Of a stretch of DNA of 10,338 nucleotides, positions 1 to 6,932 are shown in pieces. The DNA comes from Accumulibacter sp. (lineage in GTDB: Bacteria; Pseudomonadota; Gammaproteobacteria; Burkholderiales; Rhodocyclaceae). The DNA lies in NCBI GenBank assembly GCA_031267455.1, contig JAIRZC010000115.1:1-10338 (forward strand), given 5' to 3'. Within the stretch, counting starts at the first letter, position 1. Each line of letters begins with the position of its first letter. The position numbers were made by a program, and so were the translations under genes. The notes beneath the pieces are model-generated. The model saw nothing but the letters and a program-made list of their open reading frames with translations. It did no database searches and had not been told where the DNA came from.

Positions 1-1
1 C

Positions 2-301
2 CAGGCCCCGGTGCTCGACGTTGAAACCCTGATACTGACCTATCCCTCGTTGGAAGGCCTGCTTGAGGAATTGCGCCGAAACGGCGCGGCCTGCGCAGCG
101 CCGGACCGCCGCCATGGACTGACGGCCTGCTCCGTCTGGCGGACGGTCGAAAAACGCTATCTGGAACTGGCCGTCGAAGATCGCCTGCCCGCGACCTTTG
201 AAGTCATTTACGGTCACGCGTGGAAAGCGCCTTTGCCAAAAAAGGCCGGGGAAATTCCATCACCCGCGATTCCGCTTCGGGCCGCTGAACCTTTCGGATG
301 A
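2..301 (+). CDS. bioC: Malonyl-[ACP] O-methyltransferase BioC, C-terminal fragment (5' end outside window)
   Basis: The frame is open from the window edge and ends at TGA 299-301. About 99 codons are visible; the SAM-binding methyltransferase core lies upstream of the window. The visible part has features of the BioC C-terminal region in proteobacteria: PVLDVE followed by LTYPSLEGLLEELRRNGA, a HGLT segment, and near the end LPATFEVIYGHAW. BioC methylates malonyl-ACP with S-adenosylmethionine, so that fatty acid synthesis enzymes can build the pimeloyl chain of biotin in the cytoplasm. The GTG at position 11 is internal, not the start, because family similarity continues upstream of it. The gene is unrelated in function to the CRISPR genes that follow after 141 bases and marks the edge of the defence locus. 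Identification rests on recalled motifs of the family; a different class I methyltransferase is the alternative. Confidence 0.75.
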   Translation, partial: QAPVLDVETLILTYPSLEGLLEELRRNGAACAAPDRRHGLTACSVWRTVEKRYLELAVEDRLPATFEVIYGHAWKAPLPKKAGEIPSPAIPLRAAEPFG

Positions 302-388
302 TCCCATAAGCCGCCTCGGGCGCGTTGGGGGCGCTCTCACATGGCAATCGGGGAAGCAACGAATCTCCGAAAGCCCACACGCCGTCTT

Positions 389-404
389 TCTGACAAGCTT
401 GCCG
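389..404 (+). promoter_or_regulatory. Candidate operator upstream of cas2-cas1-cas2 (copy 1 of a shared element)
   Basis: In the 141-base gap between bioC and cas2 the sequence TCTGACAAGCTTGCCG contains the palindromic core CAAGCTTG. The same string occurs before cas10 at 3098-3116 with three extra bases (GGC) in the middle. It lies 38 bases before the cas2 start. No Rho-independent terminator for bioC and no convincing -35/-10 pair is visible in this gap; TACACT at 431-436 is a possible -10 but lies almost on the start codon. Regulatory function is inferred only from position, palindromy and recurrence. Confidence 0.4.
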
Positions 405-442
405 CAACGCTTTCATCGATCCCGCCGATCTACACTTGCGGC

Positions 443-727
443 ATGTCCAATCCCGCCAGAACCCTCTATCTCGTCTGTTACGATGTTGCCGACCCCCGGC
501 GCCTCTATCGTGTGCATCGCTTTTTGCTCGGATATAAAACCGGCGGGCAAAGATCGTTCTTCGAATGCTGGCTGACCAAGGGTGAACTCTCCGATGTCCG
601 TTGCGGACTCATTGAGCGTCTGGACGCGCGTGAAGACCGCGCTCACATTTTCCAGCTTGACCCCCGCCAGCGCGCGCGGCAAATGGGATGCGCGCAGCCG
701 GTACGCCGGGAATTCATGATTCTTTGA
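443..727 (+). CDS. cas2: CRISPR-associated protein Cas2 (first of two)
   Basis: A 94-residue protein of normal Cas2 length. Cas2 dimers form the core of the Cas1-Cas2 integrase that inserts new spacers into CRISPR arrays. The first beta strand LYLVCYDVADP carries the conserved Asp (D14), followed by RRLYRVHRFLLGY, then QRSFFECWLTKGEL, the classical Cas2 pattern of strand, helix and F-E-C-W-L strand. Later comes a region (DRAHIFQLDP) matching the fourth strand. The ATG at 443 was chosen because strand 1 begins at residue 8. An upstream in-frame ATG at 341 would add 34 residues with no Cas2 similarity. No clear Shine-Dalgarno precedes 443. The cas1 start follows 11 bases after the stop. The C-terminal end is relatively basic. 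Family assignment is firm; whether this copy or the one at 1673 partners Cas1 cannot be told from sequence. Confidence 0.92.
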   Translation: MSNPARTLYLVCYDVADPRRLYRVHRFLLGYKTGGQRSFFECWLTKGELSDVRCGLIERLDAREDRAHIFQLDPRQRARQMGCAQPVRREFMIL

Positions 728-738
728 CAGGAGGCATC

Positions 739-1680
739 ATGAGCAGTCTCTATGTCGATCGCAAAAACGTGGAACTCAAGGCCGACGGCGAAGCGCTGGT
801 TTTTTCGGAAAACGGCGAACGCACCGGCACCGTTCCGATACGATCGCTCTCCCGCGTCTTTTTCCGAAGCGATATCAGGCTTACTACCAGCCTGCGCAAG
901 CTCGGAGAGCGCGGTATCGGAGTCATCATCCTCTCGGGTCGCAAAGGCACGCCCAGCCTCCTGCTCGGGCGCCCGCACAACGACGCCGCGCGCCGCATCG
1001 CCCAATATCGGCTCTCACTCGATACGGATTATTGCCTCCGGTTCTCGCGCGCCATCGTCGCGGCCAAGCTGGAAGGGCAGCTGGATCTCATCCGGGAACG
1101 CAAGGACGCATCCCCCATGCACCGCTACCCCCTGAGCGTCTGCGAGCGGCGCATCCAAGGCATGCTGCCGCAAATCGACGCGCAAAACACGATCGCCGCG
1201 TTGCGCGGACTGGAAGGCGCGGCTGCCGCAAGCTATTTTGAGGCGTTCTCGGAGATTTTGCCCGAGTCTCTCGGCTTCCAGAATCGAAATCGCCGCCCGC
1301 CGCGCGATCCAGTCAATGCCGCGCTTTCGCTCACCTATACGCTTCTTCACAGCGAAGCGGTACTGGCCTTATATGGCGCCGGATTGGACCCCTTCATCGG
1401 TTTTTATCACGCGCTCGATTTCGGGCGCGAATCGCTCGCTTGCGATGTCATTGAAGCCTTGCGCCCACAGGCCGACCGTTTCGTCCTTGCGATCTTTCGT
1501 CAGGAGGTACTGACCGCGGGCGATTTTTCAAAAACCGAATCCGGCTGCCTCATGGGCAAGGCCGGGCGCGGACGCTATTACACGGCCTATGAAAAGCAGG
1601 CCGAGCATTTCCGCCGCGAACTGGAAACCGCCGTGCGCGACATCGCGCGGACCATCGGAGGAATGAAAGAAGATGAGTGA
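739..1680 (+). CDS. cas1: CRISPR-associated endonuclease/integrase Cas1
   Basis: A 313-residue protein, the usual Cas1 length. Cas1 is the metal-dependent integrase that joins captured protospacers to the leader-proximal CRISPR repeat. The N-terminal beta domain starts SLYVDRKNVEL and includes the typical PIRSLSRVFF and SDIRLTTSLRKLGERGIGV segments. The C-terminal helical domain shows the three metal ligands in expected settings: E159 in ALRGLEGAAAASYF, H224 in GFYHALDFGRESLA and D236 in ACDVIEALRP. RDPVNAALSLTYTLL (189-203) is the conserved helix between them. ATG 739 is preceded by AGGAGG (729-734) four bases away. A longer reading from 688 has no support and would overlap cas2. Its last bases overlap the second cas2 by 8. 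No reverse transcriptase or Cas6 fusion is present. Assignment is secure and the enzyme looks intact. Confidence 0.96.
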   Translation: MSSLYVDRKNVELKADGEALVFSENGERTGTVPIRSLSRVFFRSDIRLTTSLRKLGERGIGVIILSGRKGTPSLLLGRPHNDAARRIAQYRLSLDTDYCLRFSRAIVAAKLEGQLDLIRERKDASPMHRYPLSVCERRIQGMLPQIDAQNTIAALRGLEGAAAASYFEAFSEILPESLGFQNRNRRPPRDPVNAALSLTYTLLHSEAVLALYGAGLDPFIGFYHALDFGRESLACDVIEALRPQADRFVLAIFRQEVLTAGDFSKTESGCLMGKAGRGRYYTAYEKQAEHFRRELETAVRDIARTIGGMKEDE

Positions 1681-1969
1681 CTGGATTATCGGCTACGACA
1701 TCGCGCATCCCAAGCGCCTCGCCCGCATACACCGGGCGATGGTCAATCGCGCCACGCCGATCGAATACAGCGTTTTTCTGTTCCACGGGACGGAAAGAGC
1801 CTTGCGGGAATGCCTGGCCGCCGTTGAACGACTGGTGGACGAAAAATCCGACGAGGTGCGTTGCTACCCGCTTCCCTCGCGCGGTCTGCAGGAACGCATC
1901 GGCAAGGCTACCCTACCGGAAGGCATACATTGGACGGGGCTTCCATCCAGTCTGATATCATTATACTGA
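1673..1969 (+). CDS. cas2: CRISPR-associated protein Cas2 (second, divergent copy)
   Basis: A 98-residue second Cas2 family protein. It opens with WIIGYDIAHPKRLARIHRAM, which has the strand-1 Asp (D9) and the following helix. EYSVFLFHGTERAL matches the third Cas2 strand (FFECWL in the first copy). VERLVDEKSDEVRCYPLP matches the helix plus strand 4. It is clearly not a recent duplicate of the cas2 at 443: the two share the fold pattern but few residues. ATG 1673 overlaps the cas1 end by 8 bases; GGAGG at 1657-1661 is 11 bases upstream, so translation is probably coupled to cas1. It may be the true Cas1 partner with the first copy accessory, or both may form a heterodimer, or one may act in another role such as a VapD-like nuclease. 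These roles are inference; family membership is clear. Confidence 0.88.
   Translation: MSDWIIGYDIAHPKRLARIHRAMVNRATPIEYSVFLFHGTERALRECLAAVERLVDEKSDEVRCYPLPSRGLQERIGKATLPEGIHWTGLPSSLISLY
1940..1967 (+). promoter_or_regulatory. Possible internal promoter for the CARF-winged-helix gene
   Basis: TATACT at 1962-1967 is one base from the sigma-70 -10 consensus and lies in a locally AT-rich stretch at the very end of the second cas2. The best -35 with 16-base spacing is CTTCCA (1940-1945), which is only half matched. Transcription would start in the 44-base gap before the gene at 2014. This is a weak prediction from sequence alone. Confidence 0.25.
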
Positions 1970-2013
1970 AAACTTTGATCGCCGAACAAAAAATTCCATT
2001 TGAGGTCAATGAC

Positions 2014-3102
2014 ATGCCTCGCCGCATTCTTCTCGCCGTCACCGGCCTGTCGCCGCAGGTCGTCACCGAAACCCTGTATGCCCTCGTTACGCAGGAGGCG
2101 CCGTGGATTCCCGATGAAATTCACCTCATCACGACCCGCGACGGCGAAGAGCGGGCGCGACTCTCTCTCCTTTCTGAGCAACCTGGCTGGTTTCGGCGTT
2201 TGCGTCACGACTATGGCCTGCCCAATATTCATTTCAATGCCGAGTACATCCATATCCTGGGTACTCCAGGCGGCGAGCCGCTTGATGACATCCGTAGCCC
2301 CGAGGACAACCTGCTCGCGGCGGATTTCATTACCGAAAAAGTACGCGAATTTACCTCCAACGCCGATACCGCCTTGCATGTTTCCATCGCAGGCGGACGC
2401 AAAACCATGGGATTTTTCCTCGGTTACGCACTCTCCATTTTCGGCCGTCCGCAGGATCGCCTTTCGCACGTGCTGGTCAGCGCACCGTTCGAGAGCAGTT
2501 GGGCCTTTTTCTATCCGACGCCCTACGAGAGCATCATCGAAACCCACGACAAGAAACTCATCGATACCCGCGACGCTCACGTCATTCTCGCCGACATCCC
2601 TTTTGTCAGTCTGCGTCACGGTCTGCCCGACGATCTACTCAACGGCCACGCTCGCTATGCGGACGCCGTCCGGCAGGCGCGCCGTAGTCTCGGGCCTGCC
2701 ACACTGGAAATCGACCTGAGGCAAAAGCGCATTCGCGCTGGCGCGCACGAAATCTCTCTGCCTCCGGCACAACTGGCGTTGCTGTCCCTTTTCGCCCGCC
2801 GCGCTCAAGACAGGGGCGGCGCAATCTCAGCCCCTGCCAAAGATAGCGGCGACGCGGCGCTAGCGCGCGCTTATCTGGATGAACTTGCCATCATTTCGCC
2901 GGACGGCGACCATACGGCCACTGAACGCGCCCTGCGCAAGGGCATGGACGGCGACTATTTCTCCCAGACGCTCTCAAAGCTTCGCCGCTTGCTCAAAAAC
3001 CGGATAGGCGCTATGGTTGTGCCTTATATCATTGACGATGGTGGTTGCCGCCCGCGGCGTTACCAGCTCAAGATAGCGCCGGAAAATATCCGCTTCGTCT
3101 GA
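2014..3102 (+). CDS. CARF-domain protein of the NE0113 family with C-terminal winged helix (predicted cyclic-oligoadenylate sensor/regulator or ring nuclease)
   Basis: A 362-residue protein. Residues 1 to about 200 form a CARF domain of the Cas_NE0113 type (TIGR02584): ILLAVTGLSPQVVTETLYAL (5-24) is the ligand-binding loop, ITTRDGEERARL (39-50) follows, and HVSIAGGRKTMGFF (122-135), ALSIFGRPQDRLSHVLVS (139-156) is the second ligand motif. Databases sometimes name this family Csm6 or ring nuclease, but no HEPN domain with its RX4-6H motif is recognisable. Residues about 230-360 instead resemble an OmpR/PhoB-type winged helix: short strands, LPPAQLALLSLFARRA (249-264), a recognition-like helix FSQTLSKLRRLLKNRIG (316-332) and a wing ending CRPRRYQL (345-352). 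ATG 2014 is preceded by TGAGGT (2001-2006). The gene sits between the adaptation and effector genes and ends inside the palindrome before cas10, which suits a locus regulator. CARF call firm; winged helix moderate; DNA binding is inference. Confidence 0.85.
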   Translation: MPRRILLAVTGLSPQVVTETLYALVTQEAPWIPDEIHLITTRDGEERARLSLLSEQPGWFRRLRHDYGLPNIHFNAEYIHILGTPGGEPLDDIRSPEDNLLAADFITEKVREFTSNADTALHVSIAGGRKTMGFFLGYALSIFGRPQDRLSHVLVSAPFESSWAFFYPTPYESIIETHDKKLIDTRDAHVILADIPFVSLRHGLPDDLLNGHARYADAVRQARRSLGPATLEIDLRQKRIRAGAHEISLPPAQLALLSLFARRAQDRGGAISAPAKDSGDAALARAYLDELAIISPDGDHTATERALRKGMDGDYFSQTLSKLRRLLKNRIGAMVVPYIIDDGGCRPRRYQLKIAPENIRFV

Positions 3103-3116
3103 CGGCAAGCTTGCCG
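3098..3116 (+). promoter_or_regulatory. Palindromic candidate operator upstream of cas10 (copy 2 of the shared element)
   Basis: CGGCAAGCTTGCCG at 3103-3116 is a perfect 14-base palindrome starting right after the stop codon of the CARF-winged-helix gene. With its left flank it reads TCTGACGGCAAGCTTGCCG and matches the element at 389-404, apart from the inserted GGC. It has no loop and no following T tract, so it is a poor terminator and a better protein-binding site. It lies 59 bases before the cas10 start. Confidence 0.45.
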
Positions 3117-3130
3117 GACACGACGAGCGT

Positions 3131-3149
3131 CAAAAAAAGAATAAATTTA
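3131..3149 (+). promoter_or_regulatory. A/T-rich tract, probable promoter region of the csm operon
   Basis: The only long A/T run in the 73-base gap before cas10 (a run of seven A, then GAATAAATTTA) stands out against the GC-rich surroundings. It lies just downstream of the palindrome. A -10-like hexamer could be AATAAA or TAAATT (3140-3147), but no -35 at proper spacing matches consensus well. A GGGG Shine-Dalgarno follows at 3166-3169. Promoter function is inferred from composition and position. Confidence 0.3.
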
Positions 3150-3175
3150 CGCAATGCTCACGAATGGGGTCAACG

Positions 3176-5824
3176 ATGAATAGTATGCTCGATGCTTCCT
3201 GCCGCATCGCCTTCGCGGCGCTCCTGCACGACTTGGGTAAGTTCGCCGAACGTGCCGCGCCAGACGTGGCGCGGGAACGGCTCGACGCTCACATCACGAA
3301 CTACGCCAAATGGAATGACGGGAAGGGCTATCACAGCCACCGGCACGCGGCTTACACGGCGCTCTTCATGGAAAAAATAGAAGGGCGCGCGCCAGATCTT
3401 GTGCGAGGAAACATGGCGCCCTTTGCCAGCCGGCAGGATGGCGAAGGCAGCGATATCACCGATTCGCTTGTCAATGCCGCTGCCATGCACCACAGGCCGG
3501 AAACGCTCTTGCAATGGATCATCGCCACCGCCGACCGCCTCGCCTCCGGTTTCGAGCGCGAAGAATTCGAGCGGTACAACGATGCCGAGGACAAGACGGA
3601 CACGGGACGCAATCATTATCAGGCGCGGCAATTGACACTGTTCGAACAGGTACGGATCGCACAAGCCCACGCTGCCGTTACGCCCACGAACCTGAAATAT
3701 CGCTACCCCTTGAAACCGCTCACGCCGGAAAACCTTTTTCCGGTGAAACGCACAGGGTATGAACCCGAGCAAAACGCGCCTGCCCAAGAAGAATACCGTG
3801 CGCTCTGGGAAGCGTTTCTCCATGCTTTAGGGGACATTCCTTCCTCGCATCGCAAGCAATGGCCGCTGTGGCTGGATCATTTCGATACCCTCTGGCAGAG
3901 CTTTACTCATGCCATCCCCTCCGCTACGGCTTTCGGCGCAAAGCCGGATGTTTCGCTCTATGACCATGGCAAAACGACGGCTGCCTTTGCCGTGGCACTA
4001 TGGCGCTGGCATATCGCGCAGGATGGCCTGACGAACGAAGAAGCCATCCGCCAGCACAAAGATCGCCTCGATTGGAGCGAAGAAAAATTCCTGCTCGTGC
4101 AAGGCGATTTTTTCGGCATTCAGGATTTCATCTTTGCCGAAGGCGCGGAAACCAACAAACATGCCGCTAGACTCTTGCGCGGACGCTCGTTCCAGGTATC
4201 GATCTTTACCGAATTGGCTGCGCTCAAGGTGCTGGATGTCTGCGAGTTGCCGTCCACCTCGCAGATTGTCAACGCGGCGGGCAAATTTTTGATCGTCGCG
4301 CCCAATACGCCGGAGATCTGCAGAAAACTTGCTGCCGCGCGCCGTGAATTGGACGAGTGGTTTCTGCGGGAGATTTTTGGTCTGGCAGGTTTGGGATTAG
4401 TGGAAAAAACGGCCAGTTGCAACGACTTTTCGGCGAAACAATTTGACAGCCTGATAAAAGCTTTGTTTGGCGGCCTCGAACGCGCCAAAATGGGGCGTTT
4501 CGATCTGGCGGGCGATACGCCGCCGTCCGCAGTATTTGCCATCGATTATCCGCAAGGCGTCTGCCAATACAATAATCATTTACGCGCGGACAAGCTGGGA
4601 GGAGAAAACAAGGCTTCCGCCCGGCTTTCCCGCGATCAGATCGAAATCGGAAAAGCGCTGGCGCATCAGGACAAGCTGCTGATTGCCCGCGATGGCGCAG
4701 ATTTACATGAAGGCGGCGTCAAGATTCTGGAAACGCCTATTTTCGGCTATCGCGTCGGATTTACCGTAGCGGGAAACGGCCAATTCGGGGACCTGGTGCG
4801 GTCTGGAGATTTATTGCGCTACTGGGATTTTTCCTTGCCGAAAAATTTGCAGGATGCGCTCTGGCATGGCTACGCGCGTCGCTACATCAATGCCTACATA
4901 CCGGAATTTCGTGACGTAAACATCGAGGAATACGAACATCACCAAAAATACGCTGATTGCGAAAACGAGGAATGCCGCTTGGAATCGCCCAAAACGTTCA
5001 ACCATATCGCCTGGGAAGACCGGCAATTGACGATTAGGGGCGAGAAGGAAACCTGGATCGGGCAAATCGCGCTTGCCACGCTGAAAGGTGACGTAGACAA
5101 TCTGGGCAAGATTTTCCAGCAGGGTTTATCGCCTGTCACATTTGCCAGAATGGCTGCGCTTTCGCGCCAGTTGAACGCATTTTTCGCCATCTGGCTACCC
5201 GCCTATTGCGCGGAAAAATATCCGGACACCTACACGGTCTTTGCGGGCGGCGACGATTTTTTTCTGGTTGGCCCTTGGCGTAGTACGCAAAGGCTTGCCG
5301 CTGACATGGCCGGGGAATTCCGACGATTCGTTGCCGAAAATCAGGACATCCATTTTTCCGCCGGTTTTGTCATGACCAAACCCGGATACCCGGTACACGC
5401 ACTCGCGGAACAAGCGGAAAACGCGCTTGAAATGGCCAAAGGGTATAGAAGCGCGGAAGAAAGGAAAAACGCGGTTTGTCTCTACAACGAAGTCGTGCCG
5501 TGGTCGCAATGGAACGCGCTTGCTGGTTTGGAGCAAGAAATCGACGACCTGTCTAAGGAATACACGCTGTCCTCTGGCTATGTCTATGGCCTTTTGTCGC
5601 TGATTGACCTAGCGACATCCGAAACCACGGAGTCCGCAATGTGGCGTAGCCGTTTCTCTTATCGCACCCGGTGCTATGTCGTCGACAAACTCGCTCAGCC
5701 AGCGTGGGCCATTGCCCAAACCCGGCTGGCGGATACCTTTGGCGAACGCGGCATTGCCGCACAGGGTAGCAAATTCCGCATTCCGCTTTTCAATTTCTTT
5801 TACAGCAAGAGGAGCAATGCATGA
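3176..5824 (+). CDS. cas10: Type III-A large subunit Cas10/Csm1 (HD nuclease and cyclic oligoadenylate synthase)
   Basis: An 882-residue protein, within the range for Csm1. In the Csm effector complex Cas10 is activated by target RNA, cuts single-stranded DNA through its HD domain and makes cyclic oligoadenylates from ATP through its second Palm domain. The HD domain is N-terminal: LLHDLGKFAERA (H18, D19), with HSHRHAAY (53-60) and MHHRPET (104-110). The first Palm region includes VQGDFFGIQDFIF (308-320). The second Palm has LKGDVDNLGKIF (636-647) and an intact AGGDDFFLVGP (690-700), so cyclase activity is expected. Between the Palms only C595 and C600 form a Cys pair, so a full zinc finger is not evident. 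ATG 3176 has GGGG (3166-3169) six bases upstream; ATG 3164 would lie on that ribosome site. The stop overlaps the csm2 start by four bases. Both activities appear retained, consistent with CARF genes on each side. Confidence 0.96.
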   Translation: MNSMLDASCRIAFAALLHDLGKFAERAAPDVARERLDAHITNYAKWNDGKGYHSHRHAAYTALFMEKIEGRAPDLVRGNMAPFASRQDGEGSDITDSLVNAAAMHHRPETLLQWIIATADRLASGFEREEFERYNDAEDKTDTGRNHYQARQLTLFEQVRIAQAHAAVTPTNLKYRYPLKPLTPENLFPVKRTGYEPEQNAPAQEEYRALWEAFLHALGDIPSSHRKQWPLWLDHFDTLWQSFTHAIPSATAFGAKPDVSLYDHGKTTAAFAVALWRWHIAQDGLTNEEAIRQHKDRLDWSEEKFLLVQGDFFGIQDFIFAEGAETNKHAARLLRGRSFQVSIFTELAALKVLDVCELPSTSQIVNAAGKFLIVAPNTPEICRKLAAARRELDEWFLREIFGLAGLGLVEKTASCNDFSAKQFDSLIKALFGGLERAKMGRFDLAGDTPPSAVFAIDYPQGVCQYNNHLRADKLGGENKASARLSRDQIEIGKALAHQDKLLIARDGADLHEGGVKILETPIFGYRVGFTVAGNGQFGDLVRSGDLLRYWDFSLPKNLQDALWHGYARRYINAYIPEFRDVNIEEYEHHQKYADCENEECRLESPKTFNHIAWEDRQLTIRGEKETWIGQIALATLKGDVDNLGKIFQQGLSPVTFARMAALSRQLNAFFAIWLPAYCAEKYPDTYTVFAGGDDFFLVGPWRSTQRLAADMAGEFRRFVAENQDIHFSAGFVMTKPGYPVHALAEQAENALEMAKGYRSAEERKNAVCLYNEVVPWSQWNALAGLEQEIDDLSKEYTLSSGYVYGLLSLIDLATSETTESAMWRSRFSYRTRCYVVDKLAQPAWAIAQTRLADTFGERGIAAQGSKFRIPLFNFFYSKRSNA

Positions 5825-6198
5825 TTCTAGATCCGTTATCGGAAGACATCTTTTCGGATGTCGCGCTGGAAGAGGCGCAAAAAGTTGCTGCCGAAGCATC
5901 TACCACCAAAAACAACTCTTCCCAACTTCGCAAGTTCTACGACGAGCTGGTGATGTGGCACGACAAGCTGTTCGATCATAATGTAAAGGACAAAGAGAAA
6001 ACCTATAAGGATCTCGCACCTTTCATCAAAATGATGTGTGCCAAGGTTGCTTATGCCAAGGGACGAGGTCATGTTGGCGCGGAGTTTGAGCGGCTTTTCA
6101 CCGAGCTTATTAAGGCCATTAAAAACCCGACAACGCTGAAACATGCCAAATTGTTCATGGAAGCCTTCATGGGTTTCTACAAAGCCAAGGAAAGATAA
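5821..6198 (+). CDS. csm2: Csm2, small subunit of the type III-A effector complex
   Basis: A 125-residue, largely helical protein. Csm2 copies stack along the crRNA-target duplex and form the inner filament of the complex next to Cas10. The family signature is visible in QLRKFYDELVMWHDKL (35-50), the PFIKMMCAKVAYAKGRGHVG segment, and FERLFTELIKAIKNP followed by KLFMEAFMGFYKA at the C-terminus. The first 30 residues are acidic and probably flexible. ATG 5821 overlaps the cas10 stop as ATGA, and GGAG at 5811-5814 is a well-placed ribosome site. csm3 starts two bases after its stop. Csm2 rather than the III-B Cmr5 or III-D equivalents is supported by the motif and by the csm order of the operon. 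Confidence 0.92.
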   Translation: MILDPLSEDIFSDVALEEAQKVAAEASTTKNNSSQLRKFYDELVMWHDKLFDHNVKDKEKTYKDLAPFIKMMCAKVAYAKGRGHVGAEFERLFTELIKAIKNPTTLKHAKLFMEAFMGFYKAKER

Positions 6199-6200
6199 CC

Positions 6201-6929
6201 ATGCCAAAACTCAACGACATTACCACCATCGAAGCCACACTGGAAGTTATCACCGGCCTACGGATCGGTGCGGGTGATTCCGAAATGCACATCGGCGGCG
6301 TGGATAACACAGTCATCAAACATCCGCTTACCGGTTCACCCTATATTCCAGGTTCCAGCCTGAAAGGGAAAATGAGGAGTCTCTTGGAATGGCGTAGCGG
6401 TGCGGTAAAGGAAGCGCCGCTGGGCGCGAAGGATTTTGAGGTGGCGGTGGATGCGCAAAAGCCTGAAATCAAACATATCCTGCAACTTTTCGGCATCGGC
6501 GGCGGCGATGCCAAGGATGCGGAAGCTTTGGTCAAGGAGCTGGGCCCCACACGCCTTGCCTTCTGGGATTGCCCCTTGGAAGAGGTTTGGGAAAAAGAAG
6601 TCCGCGACAACAATCAATTGCTGGTCGAGGTCAAGAGCGAAAACATCATCAACCGCATCAGCGGCACGGCCGCGCACCCGCGCAATACCGAGCGCGTTCC
6701 TGCCGGGGCAAAATTCGTTTTTCGTTTGTCCTTGAAGCAACTCGATGGCGACGATTTGCTCGAAACCGTCCTGCAAGGCTTGAAACTCATCGAGCACGAC
6801 AGTCTGGGCGGTTCTGGCTCGCGCGGTTATGGCAAGGTGAAATTCACCGGCCTCAAAATCAATGGCAAGGACAAGGCGGAACAGTTTCAAAAAGTGGAAG
6901 CCTTTCCCTACAACACACAAGTAGCATGA
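6201..6929 (+). CDS. csm3: Csm3, backbone RAMP subunit and target RNA endonuclease
   Basis: A 242-residue Cas7-like RAMP protein. Several Csm3 copies form the backbone that holds the crRNA and each cuts the bound target RNA at six-base intervals. The family hallmark IGGVDNTVIKHPLTG (31-45) is present and D35 occupies the position of the catalytic Asp, so RNA cleavage should be intact. YIPGSSLKGKMRSLLEW (48-64) is the RAMP loop after it. The C-terminal Gly-rich loop is SLGGSGSRGYGKVKF (201-215). RISGTAAHPRNTERVPAG (152-169) is the region that usually carries the thumb contacting the target. AAGGA at 6187-6191 lies nine bases before the start. The next gene begins three bases after its stop. 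Length and motifs are ordinary for Csm3. Confidence 0.95.
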   Translation: MPKLNDITTIEATLEVITGLRIGAGDSEMHIGGVDNTVIKHPLTGSPYIPGSSLKGKMRSLLEWRSGAVKEAPLGAKDFEVAVDAQKPEIKHILQLFGIGGGDAKDAEALVKELGPTRLAFWDCPLEEVWEKEVRDNNQLLVEVKSENIINRISGTAAHPRNTERVPAGAKFVFRLSLKQLDGDDLLETVLQGLKLIEHDSLGGSGSRGYGKVKFTGLKINGKDKAEQFQKVEAFPYNTQVA

Positions 6930-6932
6930 GCC

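Noticed and set aside
341..442. Longer N-terminus for the first Cas2 from ATG 341
   Set aside because: The extra 34 residues have no Cas2 similarity and would place strand 1 far from the start; Cas2 normally begins at this strand. The candidate operator also lies here.
1864..2619. Long open frame (251 codons) on the - strand opposite the CARF-winged-helix gene
   Set aside because: The + strand carries clear CARF motifs over the same bases; the - strand translation shows no family pattern and is explained by GC-rich codon bias.
2728..2748. RX5H string (RIRAGAH) in the CARF protein as a HEPN active site
   Set aside because: It falls in a predicted strand of the winged-helix part, not in a helix, and the surrounding residues do not resemble HEPN domains.
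3103..3116. Palindrome after the CARF-winged-helix gene as a Rho-independent terminator
   Set aside because: It is a contiguous palindrome with no loop and is followed by GACACG, not a T tract.
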